A stretch of DNA of 64,000 nucleotides from Pseudomaricurvus alkylphenolicus (GCF_011683955.1 NZ_JAAQPI010000022.1:1-64000); one strand, 5' to 3'; shown: positions 53,377 to 63,458, counted from the stretch's first letter. The notes: a model not told the origin generated them from the sequence alone. Program-made: numbers and translations.

Positions 53377-53826
53377 ATGATTGCGCAAAAATCCTGGTTT
53401 TGGGAACGAAAAACCCTGCAAGAGTTATCGCAGCAAGAGTGGGAATCTCTCTGCGATGGCTGCGGTAAATGCTGCCTGCACAAACTGGAAGACGAGGATG
53501 CCGACGAGGTTTATTACACCTGCGTCGCCTGCCGCTACCTGGATACCGAAAACGGCGGTTGTCGCCAGTACAAACAGCGCTTGGAACTGGTCCCGGAGTG
53601 CATCAATCTAAAGCCCGAGGATGTTGAGAATTTTCACTGGTTACCCTCCACCTGCGCCTATCGACTGGTGGCTGAGGGGCAACCACTGCCCGATTGGCAT
53701 CCATTGATCAGCGGCCGCGCCGACAGCGTTCACCGGGCCGGCATTTCCGTTAAGGGACGGGTCTATCGCGAGCAGGATGTCGATGTCGAAGACCTGGAAG
53801 ACTATATCGTGCACTGGGTGGAATGA
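53377..53826 (+). CDS. YcgN family cysteine-cluster protein
   Basis: A 149-residue member of UPF0260 with Cys cluster CDGCGKCCLHKLED and further Cys in YYTCVACRYLDTENGGCRQY and STCAY, probably binding Fe-S or zinc. Start ATG 53377 (MIAQKSWFWERKTL) matches the family; 10 nt after ycgL. Overlaps the next gene by 4 nt. Confidence 0.9.
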   Translation: MIAQKSWFWERKTLQELSQQEWESLCDGCGKCCLHKLEDEDADEVYYTCVACRYLDTENGGCRQYKQRLELVPECINLKPEDVENFHWLPSTCAYRLVAEGQPLPDWHPLISGRADSVHRAGISVKGRVYREQDVDVEDLEDYIVHWVE

Positions 53827-54227
53827 TGAATACTGAGAGTCTGACGCTGGCCTGGGGTGCTTATCTCGCTGGAGCCCTGGGGCTGATGATCGTCTGGTGG
53901 CACATGACCGCCGCGGTGAAAAGGGATTGGCTGCGTCCCTTGCTGCGGGTGTTTATGGCAGCATTGCTTTTGTGCCCCTATAGCATTGGCGAGGATTACA
54001 CACAGATGGCGCCCGCCATACTTATGGTACTGATGGAGACCATTTTTGAAGGTGGTGAAGCATTTAACCGTGTGGGGCCGACATTATTGGGGGTGGTTGG
54101 CGCCGCACTGGTGGTGACTGTGGTCTGCCAATTGATATGGCGCCAGCGCCGGCGCAAGGCCGAACAGGATCGGCAATTGCAGCAGGCCCACGACAGTCTG
54201 GTAAAAGAAGCGCATACCCAGCCATAA
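53823..54227 (+). CDS. Hypothetical membrane protein
   Basis: A 134-residue protein with two to three transmembrane helices (about 8-27, 40-55 and 85-105) and a basic, helical C-terminal tail (WRQRRRKAEQDRQ). The loop YSIGEDYTQMAPAILMVLMETIFEGGEAF looks conserved. It is translationally coupled to ycgN (ATGATGA overlap) and precedes the VWA gene. Function unknown. Confidence 0.72.
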   Translation: MMNTESLTLAWGAYLAGALGLMIVWWHMTAAVKRDWLRPLLRVFMAALLLCPYSIGEDYTQMAPAILMVLMETIFEGGEAFNRVGPTLLGVVGAALVVTVVCQLIWRQRRRKAEQDRQLQQAHDSLVKEAHTQP

Positions 54228-54330
54228 AGGGTTAGAATACCCAAAAGATAATAACTAAAAGCTATAATCTTCAAAAGTACGGAATCCTTAAGTAAAAACC
54301 CGTAAACAAGAACCAAAGGATGAGGCATCT

Positions 54331-56625
54331 ATGAACAGGATTTTGCGCCCGGCGGTTACCTTGCTACTGGCATTGGTAGCGGGGCTGGTGCTGGCCCAGG
54401 ACGACACGCGTTCCAAACCCGCGGATGTGCGTCTGGTGATCGATGTTTCCGGCAGTATGAAACAGAACGATCCCGCCAACCTGCGCCAGCCGGCGGTGGA
54501 ACTGCTGATGCAGCTGATGCCCGAAGACAGCAAGGCCGGTATCTGGACCTTTGGCCGTTACATCAACATGCTGGTGCCGCACAAACCGGTCAACGATCGC
54601 TGGCGCACCGATGCCACCGAAAAGTCCGAACAGATCAACTCCCTTGGGCTCTTTACCAATATTGGCGAAGCGCTGGAAAAAGCCGCCTACGATTTTGATC
54701 GCGCCAGCCCCGCTTACAACACCAGCATCATTCTGTTGACCGACGGCATGGTCGACATAGACAAGGATCCGGATAAAAACCAGGCCGAGTGGCGCCGTAT
54801 TGTGGATGAGGTGTTGCCCAAATTGCAGCAGGCGGGCTACAAAATACACACCATCGCCCTGTCGGATAAAGCCGATACCGCGCTGATGGAAAAGCTCTCG
54901 CTCGGCACCGATGGCCTCTCGGAAGTTGCCAAAACGGCGGACGACCTGATGAAGGTGTTCCTGCGCATTTTTGATCAGGCGGCGCCGGCGGAGCAGGTTC
55001 CTTTGGAGGGGAACCGTTTCCTGGTGGATTCCAGCATCGAAGAATTTACCGCGTTGATATTCCGCAATAGCGATGTCGAACCCACGCGTCTGATCAGCCC
55101 GGACGAAACCGAATACCGCTTCGATCGTGAAACCTCCGACGTCAATTGGTACAAAACCCAGGACTACGATCTGATCACCGTCAAGCGCCCCTTGGAAGGT
55201 GAGTGGCAGGTGGTTGCCGACATCGACCCGGACAGCCGCGTAACCGTTGTCAGTAATCTGAATCTGTTGGTAAAACCCTTACCGACCAACCTGTTTACCG
55301 GGCAGCAAACTCAGCTCTCATTGCTGTTTCAGGAAGACCAGCGCACGGTTACGGATCGCAACTTCCTGAGTTTGTTGACCATCGACAGCCTGGTGGGTCA
55401 TACCGACAGCGGCCGCGAATGGCCGGAGCTGCTGAGCGAAGGATCGCCACCGGGCAACGGGATTTACTCTACCGAACTGAGCATGTTTGCCGATGAAGGC
55501 CGCTACCAGGTATCGGTGAATGTCGACGGCAAAAGCTTCCAGCGCAAATTCAATCACCACCTGACGGTTCGCGAACCCTTTGCGGTCAGCCTGGATAAAC
55601 TGGTTCTGGGCGGGCGAGAGCAGCAAAAACTCTTGGTACGAGCCCACAGCCAGGTGGTCGTGCCTGCGGAAACCCAAGTGGTGGCCCGCATTAAAGATCC
55701 CAATGGTCGCAGCAGCATCAAACCTATGCAGTTAACACCCACCGATGAATGGGAGTTGATTTTGCAGCCGGAGGTGGAAGGTACCTACCAGGTGCGATTG
55801 CGTATCAGCGGCATCGACAGTCATGGTCAGTCGTTTAACGTGGACCCTCCGGTACAGCGTTTTAACTATCCCTCGGCTGATAATCCATTTAGCCAGCCAG
55901 CGCCGCAGCCTGAGCCGGAACCCGAACCCGAACCCGAACCCGAACCCGAACCCGAACCGGAGCCCCAGCCGCAACCTGAGCCTGAGCCAGGCCCTGAACC
56001 GGTTGAGCAAGAGGATGAGTCCTCAGACTGGATGCTCTATGTCGGACTCGGCATAGGCAACCTGTTGGTCGTTGTTCTGGCGTTCTTTGCTTATCGCATG
56101 GTTATGGGGTCGGGTAAAGGCGACAGCCTCAAAGACCTCGAAAAAGCGGTGGACGACGCCGAAGAGGATGACCTGGACGATGCGCCAGAGGAACCTGCAG
56201 CGGTACCGGAACTGCAACCCGAGCCCGAGCCGGAGCCACCCGCTCCGCAAATGGAGGCCATGCCTGAGGCGGAACCTGTTCTGGACGACGATGACCTGAC
56301 CGAAATGCCTATGGATGCAGGCCTGGATCTTTCCAGTGACGATGTGACCGAGCAGGAAATTCAGCTTGACGATGAAGTCGCCGCCGACGAGCTGCTGGCG
56401 GGTCTCGAAGAGCCGCTGGATCAAGTCGAAGTGGATGATCTGGACGATATTCTCGGTGACGACCTGGGCAATGACTTGGCGGATGAATTGGGTGATGACC
56501 TGATGGAATCACTGGAGGCCGAAAGCCAGGCGGCGGAGGATGAGCTGGCCGGATTCTCTCTGGATGACTTCGCGCCGGAATCCCTGGATGAACTGGACGA
56601 TGACAAGGATAACGACAAAGCCTGA
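54331..56625 (+). CDS. Exported von Willebrand factor A domain protein (TIGR03503-like)
   Basis: A 764-residue bitopic protein. Signal peptide (about 1-22), VWA domain (about 32-220) with intact MIDAS residues (DVSGSM, FTNIG, LTDGM), then beta-rich periplasmic domains. A Pro-Glu repeat (about 525-565), one transmembrane helix (about 570-590, WMLYVGLGIGNLLVVVLAFFAY) and a very acidic cytoplasmic tail follow. Resembles the TIGR03503 family, whose role is unknown. A perfect TATAAT at 54263-54268 lies upstream without a good -35. Confidence 0.85.
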   Translation: MNRILRPAVTLLLALVAGLVLAQDDTRSKPADVRLVIDVSGSMKQNDPANLRQPAVELLMQLMPEDSKAGIWTFGRYINMLVPHKPVNDRWRTDATEKSEQINSLGLFTNIGEALEKAAYDFDRASPAYNTSIILLTDGMVDIDKDPDKNQAEWRRIVDEVLPKLQQAGYKIHTIALSDKADTALMEKLSLGTDGLSEVAKTADDLMKVFLRIFDQAAPAEQVPLEGNRFLVDSSIEEFTALIFRNSDVEPTRLISPDETEYRFDRETSDVNWYKTQDYDLITVKRPLEGEWQVVADIDPDSRVTVVSNLNLLVKPLPTNLFTGQQTQLSLLFQEDQRTVTDRNFLSLLTIDSLVGHTDSGREWPELLSEGSPPGNGIYSTELSMFADEGRYQVSVNVDGKSFQRKFNHHLTVREPFAVSLDKLVLGGREQQKLLVRAHSQVVVPAETQVVARIKDPNGRSSIKPMQLTPTDEWELILQPEVEGTYQVRLRISGIDSHGQSFNVDPPVQRFNYPSADNPFSQPAPQPEPEPEPEPEPEPEPEPEPQPQPEPEPGPEPVEQEDESSDWMLYVGLGIGNLLVVVLAFFAYRMVMGSGKGDSLKDLEKAVDDAEEDDLDDAPEEPAAVPELQPEPEPEPPAPQMEAMPEAEPVLDDDDLTEMPMDAGLDLSSDDVTEQEIQLDDEVAADELLAGLEEPLDQVEVDDLDDILGDDLGNDLADELGDDLMESLEAESQAAEDELAGFSLDDFAPESLDELDDDKDNDKA
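55921..55956 (+). repeat. Hexanucleotide tandem repeat coding Pro-Glu
   Basis: Six exact copies of CCCGAA, extended by degenerate CCGGAA/CCTGAG units, code the PE repeat of the VWA protein. Unit length is a multiple of three, so copy change would alter linker length without frameshift. Confidence 0.85.
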
Positions 56626-56638
56626 TAGGGTTTGATTC

Positions 56639-57250
56639 GTGTTGACCTGTGAACGCTGCCACCTGCGACAGGACTTGTGTTTGTGTCAGCAGGCGCCGCG
56701 TCTCAGCGAGCTGCCGCGTATTACTTTGCTGACTCACGAACGGGAATTGCAGAAAACCACCAACACCGGACGACTGCTGTTAGCGACCCTGCCAGGCGCC
56801 GAGCTTATGCTGTGGTCCCGTCGAGAGACGGATCGCGCCCTGAGCGAACGTGCCGCCCAATCGGGGCTTCAACAGGTGTTGCTGTTTCCTGACAAACCCT
56901 CTGAATCCCAGCCTGCCGGGCACCCAGTGACCTGCATACAACAACCTGAGCCGAACCGGGAAGAGTACATACTGCTGGATGCCACTTGGCAACAGGCCGG
57001 CAAGATGCTGCGTCAATCAAGGTTGCTAAAAACACTACCGCGACTGTCGCTGCAAACGCCGCAGGAGAGCGTTTACCATCTGCGGCGAAACCAGCAACCG
57101 GGTAATCTATCGACGGCGGAAACGGCGATTGCCTTACTGCATAACATCCGGCAGCCAGAGGACGCCGTTCAGTTGCAACAGCACTTTGAACGCTTTCTTC
57201 ACCATTATGAAGCCCACCGCAGCCACCACCCATTGACTGATTCCACATGA
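56639..57250 (+). CDS. tapT: tRNA-uridine aminocarboxypropyltransferase (DTW domain)
   Basis: A 203-residue DTW-domain protein that makes acp3U in the variable loop of tRNAs, transferring the aminocarboxypropyl group of SAM. N-terminal Cys cluster (CERCHLRQDLCLC) is followed by RITLLTHERELQKTTNTGRLL and the DTW-type motif LLDATWQQAGKML, then SVYHLRRNQQPGNLSTAETA. GTG start after the VWA gene. The Cys cluster is common in the TapT branch. Confidence 0.9.
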   Translation: MLTCERCHLRQDLCLCQQAPRLSELPRITLLTHERELQKTTNTGRLLLATLPGAELMLWSRRETDRALSERAAQSGLQQVLLFPDKPSESQPAGHPVTCIQQPEPNREEYILLDATWQQAGKMLRQSRLLKTLPRLSLQTPQESVYHLRRNQQPGNLSTAETAIALLHNIRQPEDAVQLQQHFERFLHHYEAHRSHHPLTDST

Positions 57251-57678
57251 ATACGCCGACGTGTGAATTGCTGGACGAACTGCAGCTGCCTCTGGTCAAT
57301 AAATTCTATAAACGCTGCCGCTACAGTGCCAAGGCAGGCCGTGGGGAGAAGGTGTACGTGTTGCGCGACCAGAGCGGTATCGTCGCTGCAGTCCGCCTTG
57401 AACCAAAACCCCAGGGCTACTACTTTCTGCGCAGCATGTGTGTGGACCCGGCACTGCGCCGGCAGGGGTTGGGGGCTCAGCTGCTCAAAGCGCTAACCCC
57501 CTTGCTGGAGCAAACCCGTTGCTATTGTTATCCGTTTGATCATTTACAGGCGTTCTATGCCGAAGCAGGCTTTGAGCAGGTACCCTCAGAGACAATGCCC
57601 GATTTTATCCGAGACGGCTTGCTACGATACCGGGCTCAGGGCCGTAAAATTCTATTAATGGTAAGGCCCCCGGCGTGA
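57247..57678 (+). CDS. GNAT family N-acetyltransferase
   Basis: A 143-residue GNAT protein. Acetyl-CoA-binding motif LRSMCVDPALRRQGLGAQLLKALTPLL (R-x-x-G-x-G) near residues 58-84, followed by FYAEAGFEQVP. Substrate unknown. Its ATG overlaps the tapT stop (ATGA), so it is translated from the same message. Confidence 0.88.
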   Translation: MNTPTCELLDELQLPLVNKFYKRCRYSAKAGRGEKVYVLRDQSGIVAAVRLEPKPQGYYFLRSMCVDPALRRQGLGAQLLKALTPLLEQTRCYCYPFDHLQAFYAEAGFEQVPSETMPDFIRDGLLRYRAQGRKILLMVRPPA

Positions 57679-57739
57679 ACAAGCGCTAAACTGAAAATAG
57701 TCCGCGCAACCAACAATCCATGGAGACAGGCAGGCAAAC

Positions 57740-58516
57740 ATGTGTGAACTGTTGGGCATGTCCGCCAATGTACCCACTGACATCTGTTTCAGCTTCCAGG
57801 GGCTGATCCAGCGGGGTGGGGGTACCGGCCCCCACAAAGACGGCTGGGGCATTGTCTTCTACGAAGGCAAGGGCATTCGCGAGTTTCGCGATCCCGGTGC
57901 CAGTGTCGAATCCCGCATCGCCCAATTGGTGCAGTGCTATCCCATCAAAAGCTGTTACGTCATCAGCCATATTCGCCAGGCCAATGTGGGCTCGGTGTGC
58001 CTGGAAAATACTCACCCTTTTACCCGTGAACTCTGGGGCCAGAACTGGACTCTGGCACACAATGGCCAGCTCAAGGGCAGCGAGGAATTGGCCTTGGGTA
58101 AAGACTTGCCGGTCGGTACCACGGACAGCGAACGGGCTTTTTGTTGGCTACTGGCGGAGCTGCGTTGCCGCTTCAGCGAAGCGCCGGACATACAAACCCT
58201 GTCGGAATTTCTCCACCCGCGCTGTGAACGCCTGCGCGCGATGGGTGTCTGTAATCTGCTGCTCAGCAACGGCCAATGGCTGTTGGCCTACTGCTCCACC
58301 AAACTGCAGTGGATCACCCGCTGCGCACCCTTTGGCGAAGCCAGCCTCACCGACGCCGATGTCAGTGTGGATTTCGCGGGCGAGACCACTCCCAACGACG
58401 TGGTGACGGTGATTGCCACAGAACCCCTGACCTGCAATGAACAATGGACCCCCATGGCACCCGGTGAGCTGATTGCCTTTGTGGACGGAGACCCGGTACA
58501 GCGCCTTACTGTATAA
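57740..58516 (+). CDS. Class II glutamine amidotransferase (YafJ type)
   Basis: A 258-residue stand-alone Ntn-hydrolase amidotransferase. The Cys2 nucleophile is exposed after Met removal ([12 protein letters not shown]). Motifs [33 protein letters not shown] and AHNGQLKG match YafJ/EgtC-like proteins. It probably hydrolyses a gamma-glutamyl amide; substrate unknown. Confidence 0.9.
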   Translation: MCELLGMSANVPTDICFSFQGLIQRGGGTGPHKDGWGIVFYEGKGIREFRDPGASVESRIAQLVQCYPIKSCYVISHIRQANVGSVCLENTHPFTRELWGQNWTLAHNGQLKGSEELALGKDLPVGTTDSERAFCWLLAELRCRFSEAPDIQTLSEFLHPRCERLRAMGVCNLLLSNGQWLLAYCSTKLQWITRCAPFGEASLTDADVSVDFAGETTPNDVVTVIATEPLTCNEQWTPMAPGELIAFVDGDPVQRLTV

Positions 58517-58517
58517 T
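58512..58517 (+). promoter_or_regulatory. Possible -10 element before hrpA
   Basis: A perfect TATAAT overlaps the end of the amidotransferase gene, 31 nt before the hrpA start. No clear -35 at 16-18 nt, so this is weak. Confidence 0.25.
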
Positions 58518-58547
58518 GCCGTCCTTTTGGGATATTGGGGGAGCCAG

Positions 58548-61500
58548 TTGAGTACCGAAGCTCTGCAACAGCTGCAGCCGCCGTTGGATGAGGTGATGGG
58601 GCGCGACCGCTATCGCCTGCAGCGCCAATGGCATGATATACAGGACCGCAGCCGCGCCGGCAAACCCGTCGATAAAGCCCTGCAAAAACTCAGTCAGGCG
58701 GTGGAGCGCTCTCAGCAGTTGCTGCAGCGTCGTCAGGAGGCTGTGCCGGAGATCAAATTTCCCGAAGAGCTGCCCGTCTCGGGGCGCAGGGACGAAATCG
58801 CCAGCCTCATCGACAAACATCAGGTGGTGATACTGGCCGGCGAAACCGGTTCCGGTAAGACCACTCAGCTGCCCAAAATCTGCCTGTCTCTTGGGCGGGG
58901 TGTCAAAGGCCTGATCGGTCATACCCAACCCCGACGGATCGCTGCACGTACCGTCGCCAGCCGCATCGCTGAAGAGCTGGATACGCCTCTGGGCAGCTCG
59001 GTGGGCTACCAGGTCCGCTTTACCGATCACAGCCAGGATACCAGCCATATCAAATTGATGACCGACGGTATTCTGCTGGCGGAAATCCAGCATGATCGTT
59101 ACCTCAGCAAGTACGACACACTGATTATCGATGAGGCCCACGAACGCAGCCTCAATATCGACTTTCTGCTTGGCTATCTCAAACGCATACTGCCCAAGCG
59201 ACCCGATCTGAAGCTGATCATTACCTCGGCGACCATCGATCTGCAGCGTTTCTCGGAACACTTCGATAAAGCACCGATTATTGAAGTGTCCGGTCGCACC
59301 TATCCGGTGGAGACCCGCTATCGCCCCATGGCGGACCAGGACGATGATCTCTATGGTGCTATTTGCGACACCGTAGAGGAAATCCTGCAGGAAGAGCGCA
59401 ACAGCACGCGCCGCGGTGGCGATATTCTGGTGTTTCTCAGTGGTGAGCGGGAAATCCGCGAGGCGGCTCTGGCGCTGCGCAAGGCGGACATTCCCCATCT
59501 GGAAGTGCTGCCGCTGTACGCACGTTTAAGTCTGGCCGAGCAGAACCGGGTGTTTAACGCCCATAAGGGGCGGCGTGTGGTTCTCGCCACTAATGTGGCG
59601 GAAACCAGTATCACCGTGCCGGGTATACGCTATGTGATCGATCCGGGTTTTGCCCGCATCAGCCGCTACAGTTTCCGTTCGAAGGTACAAAGGTTGCCCA
59701 TTGAAGCCATCTCCCAGGCCAGCGCCAACCAGCGCCAGGGGCGCTGCGGTCGGGTCAGTGAAGGTGTCTGCTACCGGCTTTACGACGAGCAGGATTTTCT
59801 CAACCGCCCCGAATTTACCGATGCCGAAATCTTGCGTACCAATCTGGCGGCGGTAATCCTGCAGATGCTTAACCTGCGCATTGGCGATGTGCGCCACTTT
59901 CCGTTTGTCGATAAACCTGATCAACGTTTGCTCAATGACGGTTTTAAACTCCTGCAGGAACTGCAGGCCGTCGATGGCAAAGGCAAGGTCAAACCCCTGG
60001 GGCGCCAGTTGATGACGCTGCCGGTGGACCCACGCCTGGGCCGAATGGTACTCGCCGGGGCCAAGACCGGTGCGCTGCGGGAAATCCTGATTATCGCCAG
60101 CGCACTGTCGATCCAGGATCCGCGCGAACGTCCGGCCGAAAAGAAACAGGCGGCGGATGAAAAACACCGCCGTTTTAATGACGACCATTCCGACTTTCTC
60201 GCCTTTATCAATCTCTGGGACTACGCCGAACAGCAGCGGCAGGATCTGTCACAGAACCAATTCCGCAAACTCTGTAAGCGGGAGTTCCTGTCCTGGTTGC
60301 GTTTGCGGGAATGGAGAGAAATTCATCACCAACTGTTGTTGGCCCTAAAGCCCCTGCACCTGAAGGCCAATCGCGAAGCCGCCGGCTACGAAGCCGTTCA
60401 CCGGGGGTTGATCAGTGGCCTGCTCGGCTACGTAGGCAACAAGGCGGAGGAAAAAGAATATTTGGGTGCGCGCAATCGCCGCTTCCATATTTTTCCGGGT
60501 TCGTCCCAGGCCAAAAAGGCGCCCAAGTGGATTGTAGCGGGGCAGCTGCTGGAGACCTCGCGCCTGTTTGCCCATCAAGTCGCCAAGGTGGATCCGGGTT
60601 GGGTGCTGGAGGCGGCTGAGCATCTGGTTAAGCGCACACAGTTTGAGCCCCATTACGATGTTCGTTCCGGGCAGGTAATGGCGTTCGAAAAAATATCTCT
60701 ATATGGACTGGTGCTGGTTGAAAAACGCCGGGTCAGCTACGGAGGTATTGATCCCGTTACCTCGCGCGAAGTGTTTATCCGTGCGGCACTGGTGGAAGGG
60801 CGTTATCGGGGCAAAGGCAAATTCTTCAAACATAACCAGAACCTGGTGGAAGAACTGCAGGAGCTGGAAGCCAAATCCCGTCGGCGCGATATTCTGGTGG
60901 ACGACGAAGTGCTCTACCGCTTCTATGATGAGCGGGTACCAGCAGATATCGTCAACCTGGCTGGCTTTGAACGCTGGCGCAAGGACATGGAAAAGGCAAC
61001 CCCGCGCGGCGAGCCCGGCCAGCTGTATATGGAGCGGGACTACCTGATGCGCCACGACGCCGCAGCAGTGACTGAGGCGCAGTTCCCCGGCGAGCTCAAT
61101 TGGCAGGGGCTGACTTTTGCGCTCAAGTATCACTTTGAGCCCGGCCATAAAGAAGATGGTGTCAGTATTCAGGTGCCGGTTGCAGCATTGCACCTGGTGC
61201 CTGAGCATCGCCTTGAGTGGATTATTCCCGGAATTCTGCGGGAGAAGTGTATCGCCATGGTAAAAGGCTTATCCAAACAGTGGCGCAAACATTTTGTGCC
61301 GGTGCCTGCCTTTGTGGACAAGGCACTGGCGGGCATGAAAGCGGACGACGTTCCTCTGGCGGAGGCGCTCTCACACCAGCTCAAGCGCCAGACCACATTG
61401 GACATTCCTATTGAGGAGTGGGCGGGTTGTCGATTGGACAACTACTACCTGTTCAATATTCAGGTGGTGGATGAAAACGGCAAGGTACTGGCACAGGGTC

Positions 61501-62459
61501 GCGACCTGGCCAGCCTGAGAGAGCGCTACCGCGACCGCCTGCAAAAAACACTGCAGAGCAGCGACGATTCCATCGAACGGGACAATATCGCCTCCTGGGA
61601 TTTCGACAAGCTGCCTCAGGACGTCCGCCTGAAACGCGCGGGTATGAGTATCACTGCCTATCCGGCACTGAAGGACAAGGGCGATACGGTAGAACTCAAG
61701 CTGCACGATAACCCGGTGGAGGCCAGTTTTGACAGCCGGTCGGGGATTGTTCGCCTGGCGTTACAACGCTTGCATACCACGGTAAAACCACTGCGTAAGG
61801 AATTGCTGCGAGGCAAAGACATAGGCTTGACCGTGGTCAGCCTGGGCAAGCGTGAACAGGTGGTGGACGATATGCTGATGGCCGCTGTGGCGGACGTCTG
61901 TTTTCCGAATACTGAAGCCGGTGGCGAGGGAGCTTTACCTCGTGACCGGGATGAATTCGAAAAGCAAGTGGATGCCGGGCGTGTTCGGGTAACCGCTCGC
62001 GCCAGAGAGCTGGAAACCCTGTTGCTCAATTTGCTCAACCAAGTGGTGGCTATCAAAAAAACCATCAAGTCCAGCAAAAACGCGCTGGCAATGGCATTGG
62101 CGGCCGGGGATATCAACCAACAACTGCAACAGCTGATTTATCCCGGCTTTATGCTGACGACGCCCAGTGACTGGTTACAACAGTACCCGCGTTATCTGAA
62201 GGCCATTCAACTGCGGCTGGACAAGGTGGCGCTGCAGACCCAAAAGGACAAAATCTGGACGGCGGAAGTCGAAGCCCTTTGGAATCGCTGGCAGCAGCGA
62301 GTGGATAAGGAAGGGCTGGCGACGGTATTAAATAATACTGCCTTGCTGCAATACCGGTGGATGCTGGAAGAGTATCGGGTTTCGCTGTTTGCCCAGTCTC
62401 TCAAAACCCTGATGCCGGTGTCGGCCAAACGGCTGAACAAACTTTGGGAAGAGGCCTGA
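58548..62459 (+). CDS. hrpA: ATP-dependent RNA helicase HrpA
   Basis: A 1303-residue DEAH-box helicase, the length of E. coli HrpA (1300). Walker A AGETGSGKTTQLPK near 97, DEAH in LIIDEAHERSL near 194, SAT motif TSATID and motif VI QRQGRCGRV, followed by winged-helix, ratchet and OB-like regions and the HrpA-specific C-terminal DUF3418 domain. TTG 58548 is preferred: GGGGGAG lies just upstream, while the longer frame from 58473 overlaps the amidotransferase. HrpA acts on stalled, collided ribosomes. Confidence 0.95.
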   Translation: MSTEALQQLQPPLDEVMGRDRYRLQRQWHDIQDRSRAGKPVDKALQKLSQAVERSQQLLQRRQEAVPEIKFPEELPVSGRRDEIASLIDKHQVVILAGETGSGKTTQLPKICLSLGRGVKGLIGHTQPRRIAARTVASRIAEELDTPLGSSVGYQVRFTDHSQDTSHIKLMTDGILLAEIQHDRYLSKYDTLIIDEAHERSLNIDFLLGYLKRILPKRPDLKLIITSATIDLQRFSEHFDKAPIIEVSGRTYPVETRYRPMADQDDDLYGAICDTVEEILQEERNSTRRGGDILVFLSGEREIREAALALRKADIPHLEVLPLYARLSLAEQNRVFNAHKGRRVVLATNVAETSITVPGIRYVIDPGFARISRYSFRSKVQRLPIEAISQASANQRQGRCGRVSEGVCYRLYDEQDFLNRPEFTDAEILRTNLAAVILQMLNLRIGDVRHFPFVDKPDQRLLNDGFKLLQELQAVDGKGKVKPLGRQLMTLPVDPRLGRMVLAGAKTGALREILIIASALSIQDPRERPAEKKQAADEKHRRFNDDHSDFLAFINLWDYAEQQRQDLSQNQFRKLCKREFLSWLRLREWREIHHQLLLALKPLHLKANREAAGYEAVHRGLISGLLGYVGNKAEEKEYLGARNRRFHIFPGSSQAKKAPKWIVAGQLLETSRLFAHQVAKVDPGWVLEAAEHLVKRTQFEPHYDVRSGQVMAFEKISLYGLVLVEKRRVSYGGIDPVTSREVFIRAALVEGRYRGKGKFFKHNQNLVEELQELEAKSRRRDILVDDEVLYRFYDERVPADIVNLAGFERWRKDMEKATPRGEPGQLYMERDYLMRHDAAAVTEAQFPGELNWQGLTFALKYHFEPGHKEDGVSIQVPVAALHLVPEHRLEWIIPGILREKCIAMVKGLSKQWRKHFVPVPAFVDKALAGMKADDVPLAEALSHQLKRQTTLDIPIEEWAGCRLDNYYLFNIQVVDENGKVLAQGRDLASLRERYRDRLQKTLQSSDDSIERDNIASWDFDKLPQDVRLKRAGMSITAYPALKDKGDTVELKLHDNPVEASFDSRSGIVRLALQRLHTTVKPLRKELLRGKDIGLTVVSLGKREQVVDDMLMAAVADVCFPNTEAGGEGALPRDRDEFEKQVDAGRVRVTARARELETLLLNLLNQVVAIKKTIKSSKNALAMALAAGDINQQLQQLIYPGFMLTTPSDWLQQYPRYLKAIQLRLDKVALQTQKDKIWTAEVEALWNRWQQRVDKEGLATVLNNTALLQYRWMLEEYRVSLFAQSLKTLMPVSAKRLNKLWEEA

Positions 62460-63412
62460 TGTCAACCTTTGCCTGGCGCAATGCCCGACTGCAACAAACC
62501 TCCTACACCGTTCAGTGTGGCGAGTATCAGCTGGGTTTGCGTCGCTGCCATGCCAATACCGGTGCCACTCCGGAAGCTCCCCCGATCCTGATGGTGGCCG
62601 GTTTTAATCACGGCTCCGAGGTGTTTTGGCCGCAGCAGGCCGAAGCAGGTCTGGCACCTTACCTCGCGGATCAGGGCTTCGACGTGTTTGTGGCTGAACT
62701 GCGCGGCAAGGGGGCCAGCTGGCCGGAAGTCTCCCGTCACAGTAAGTGGGGACTGCACGAACTCATCACCCAGGACATTCCCGCCCATTTACGCAAAATC
62801 GCGAAGTTGCGTCCCGGCGCACCACAGTTTTGGATCGGTCACGGACTGGGCAGTCTATTGCTCAGTGCCTGCTACAGTCGCCTGGACCTATTGCCGGCGC
62901 CGGTGCTGGGATTCGCGCATTTCGCGCCTCAGCGCCGCTGCGAATTCAGTTCTATGCTTAAAACCCTTCGCTATATGCAATGGCAAGGGGGCCTGGGCCT
63001 CTGCAGTTTGCTGTATGGCCGAAGCGGTCTGCCTGGCAAGCCGGTCGAAAGCCGGGACGTCAGCCATCAGTGGCAGCAGTGGTTAACTCAGCCCCAGTGG
63101 CTCGACTCAACCGACAATACGGATTACGTCAGGTTGTTGCGGGCACGAGGTTTACCGCCGAGCCTCTATTTTGCCGTGCAGGGCAATGCGCTGTGGGGTG
63201 GCGTCGATGATGCTCGCCTGTGGATGAAAGAGTTGGGGCGCCACGACGCACGATTGATCGGGCTCGGCAAGGCGGTGGGCAATCTGCGCAACTATAACGC
63301 CACCAGCATGCTCACACATGTAGACGCCTGCGAGGATCATTTTGTACAGTTACACCATTGGCTGACGGAACAAAAGCAGGCGTTTGAGGGTCATTACAGT
63401 CGCCGGGCATAA
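62459..63412 (+). CDS. Alpha/beta-hydrolase-fold protein lacking the nucleophile serine
   Basis: A 317-residue protein with alpha/beta-hydrolase architecture: ILMVAGFNHGSEVFW (oxyanion strand), LADQGFDVFVAELRGKG and nucleophile-elbow region FWIGHGLGSLLLSACYSRL near residue 127. The elbow reads Gly-His-Gly-Leu-Gly where Gly-x-Ser-x-Gly is expected, so the usual Ser is Gly. The C-terminal His region is HVDACEDHFVQLHHWL. It starts within the hrpA stop (TGATG), so it is coupled to hrpA. Catalytic status is doubtful. Confidence 0.78.
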   Translation: MSTFAWRNARLQQTSYTVQCGEYQLGLRRCHANTGATPEAPPILMVAGFNHGSEVFWPQQAEAGLAPYLADQGFDVFVAELRGKGASWPEVSRHSKWGLHELITQDIPAHLRKIAKLRPGAPQFWIGHGLGSLLLSACYSRLDLLPAPVLGFAHFAPQRRCEFSSMLKTLRYMQWQGGLGLCSLLYGRSGLPGKPVESRDVSHQWQQWLTQPQWLDSTDNTDYVRLLRARGLPPSLYFAVQGNALWGGVDDARLWMKELGRHDARLIGLGKAVGNLRNYNATSMLTHVDACEDHFVQLHHWLTEQKQAFEGHYSRRA

Positions 63413-63458
63413 GACAACATCTGATTTACAGACTTTTTACAGATTTTGTGAACGGAGT

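Noticed and set aside
58506-59498. A 330-codon minus-strand frame
   Set aside because: Antisense to the hrpA helicase core.
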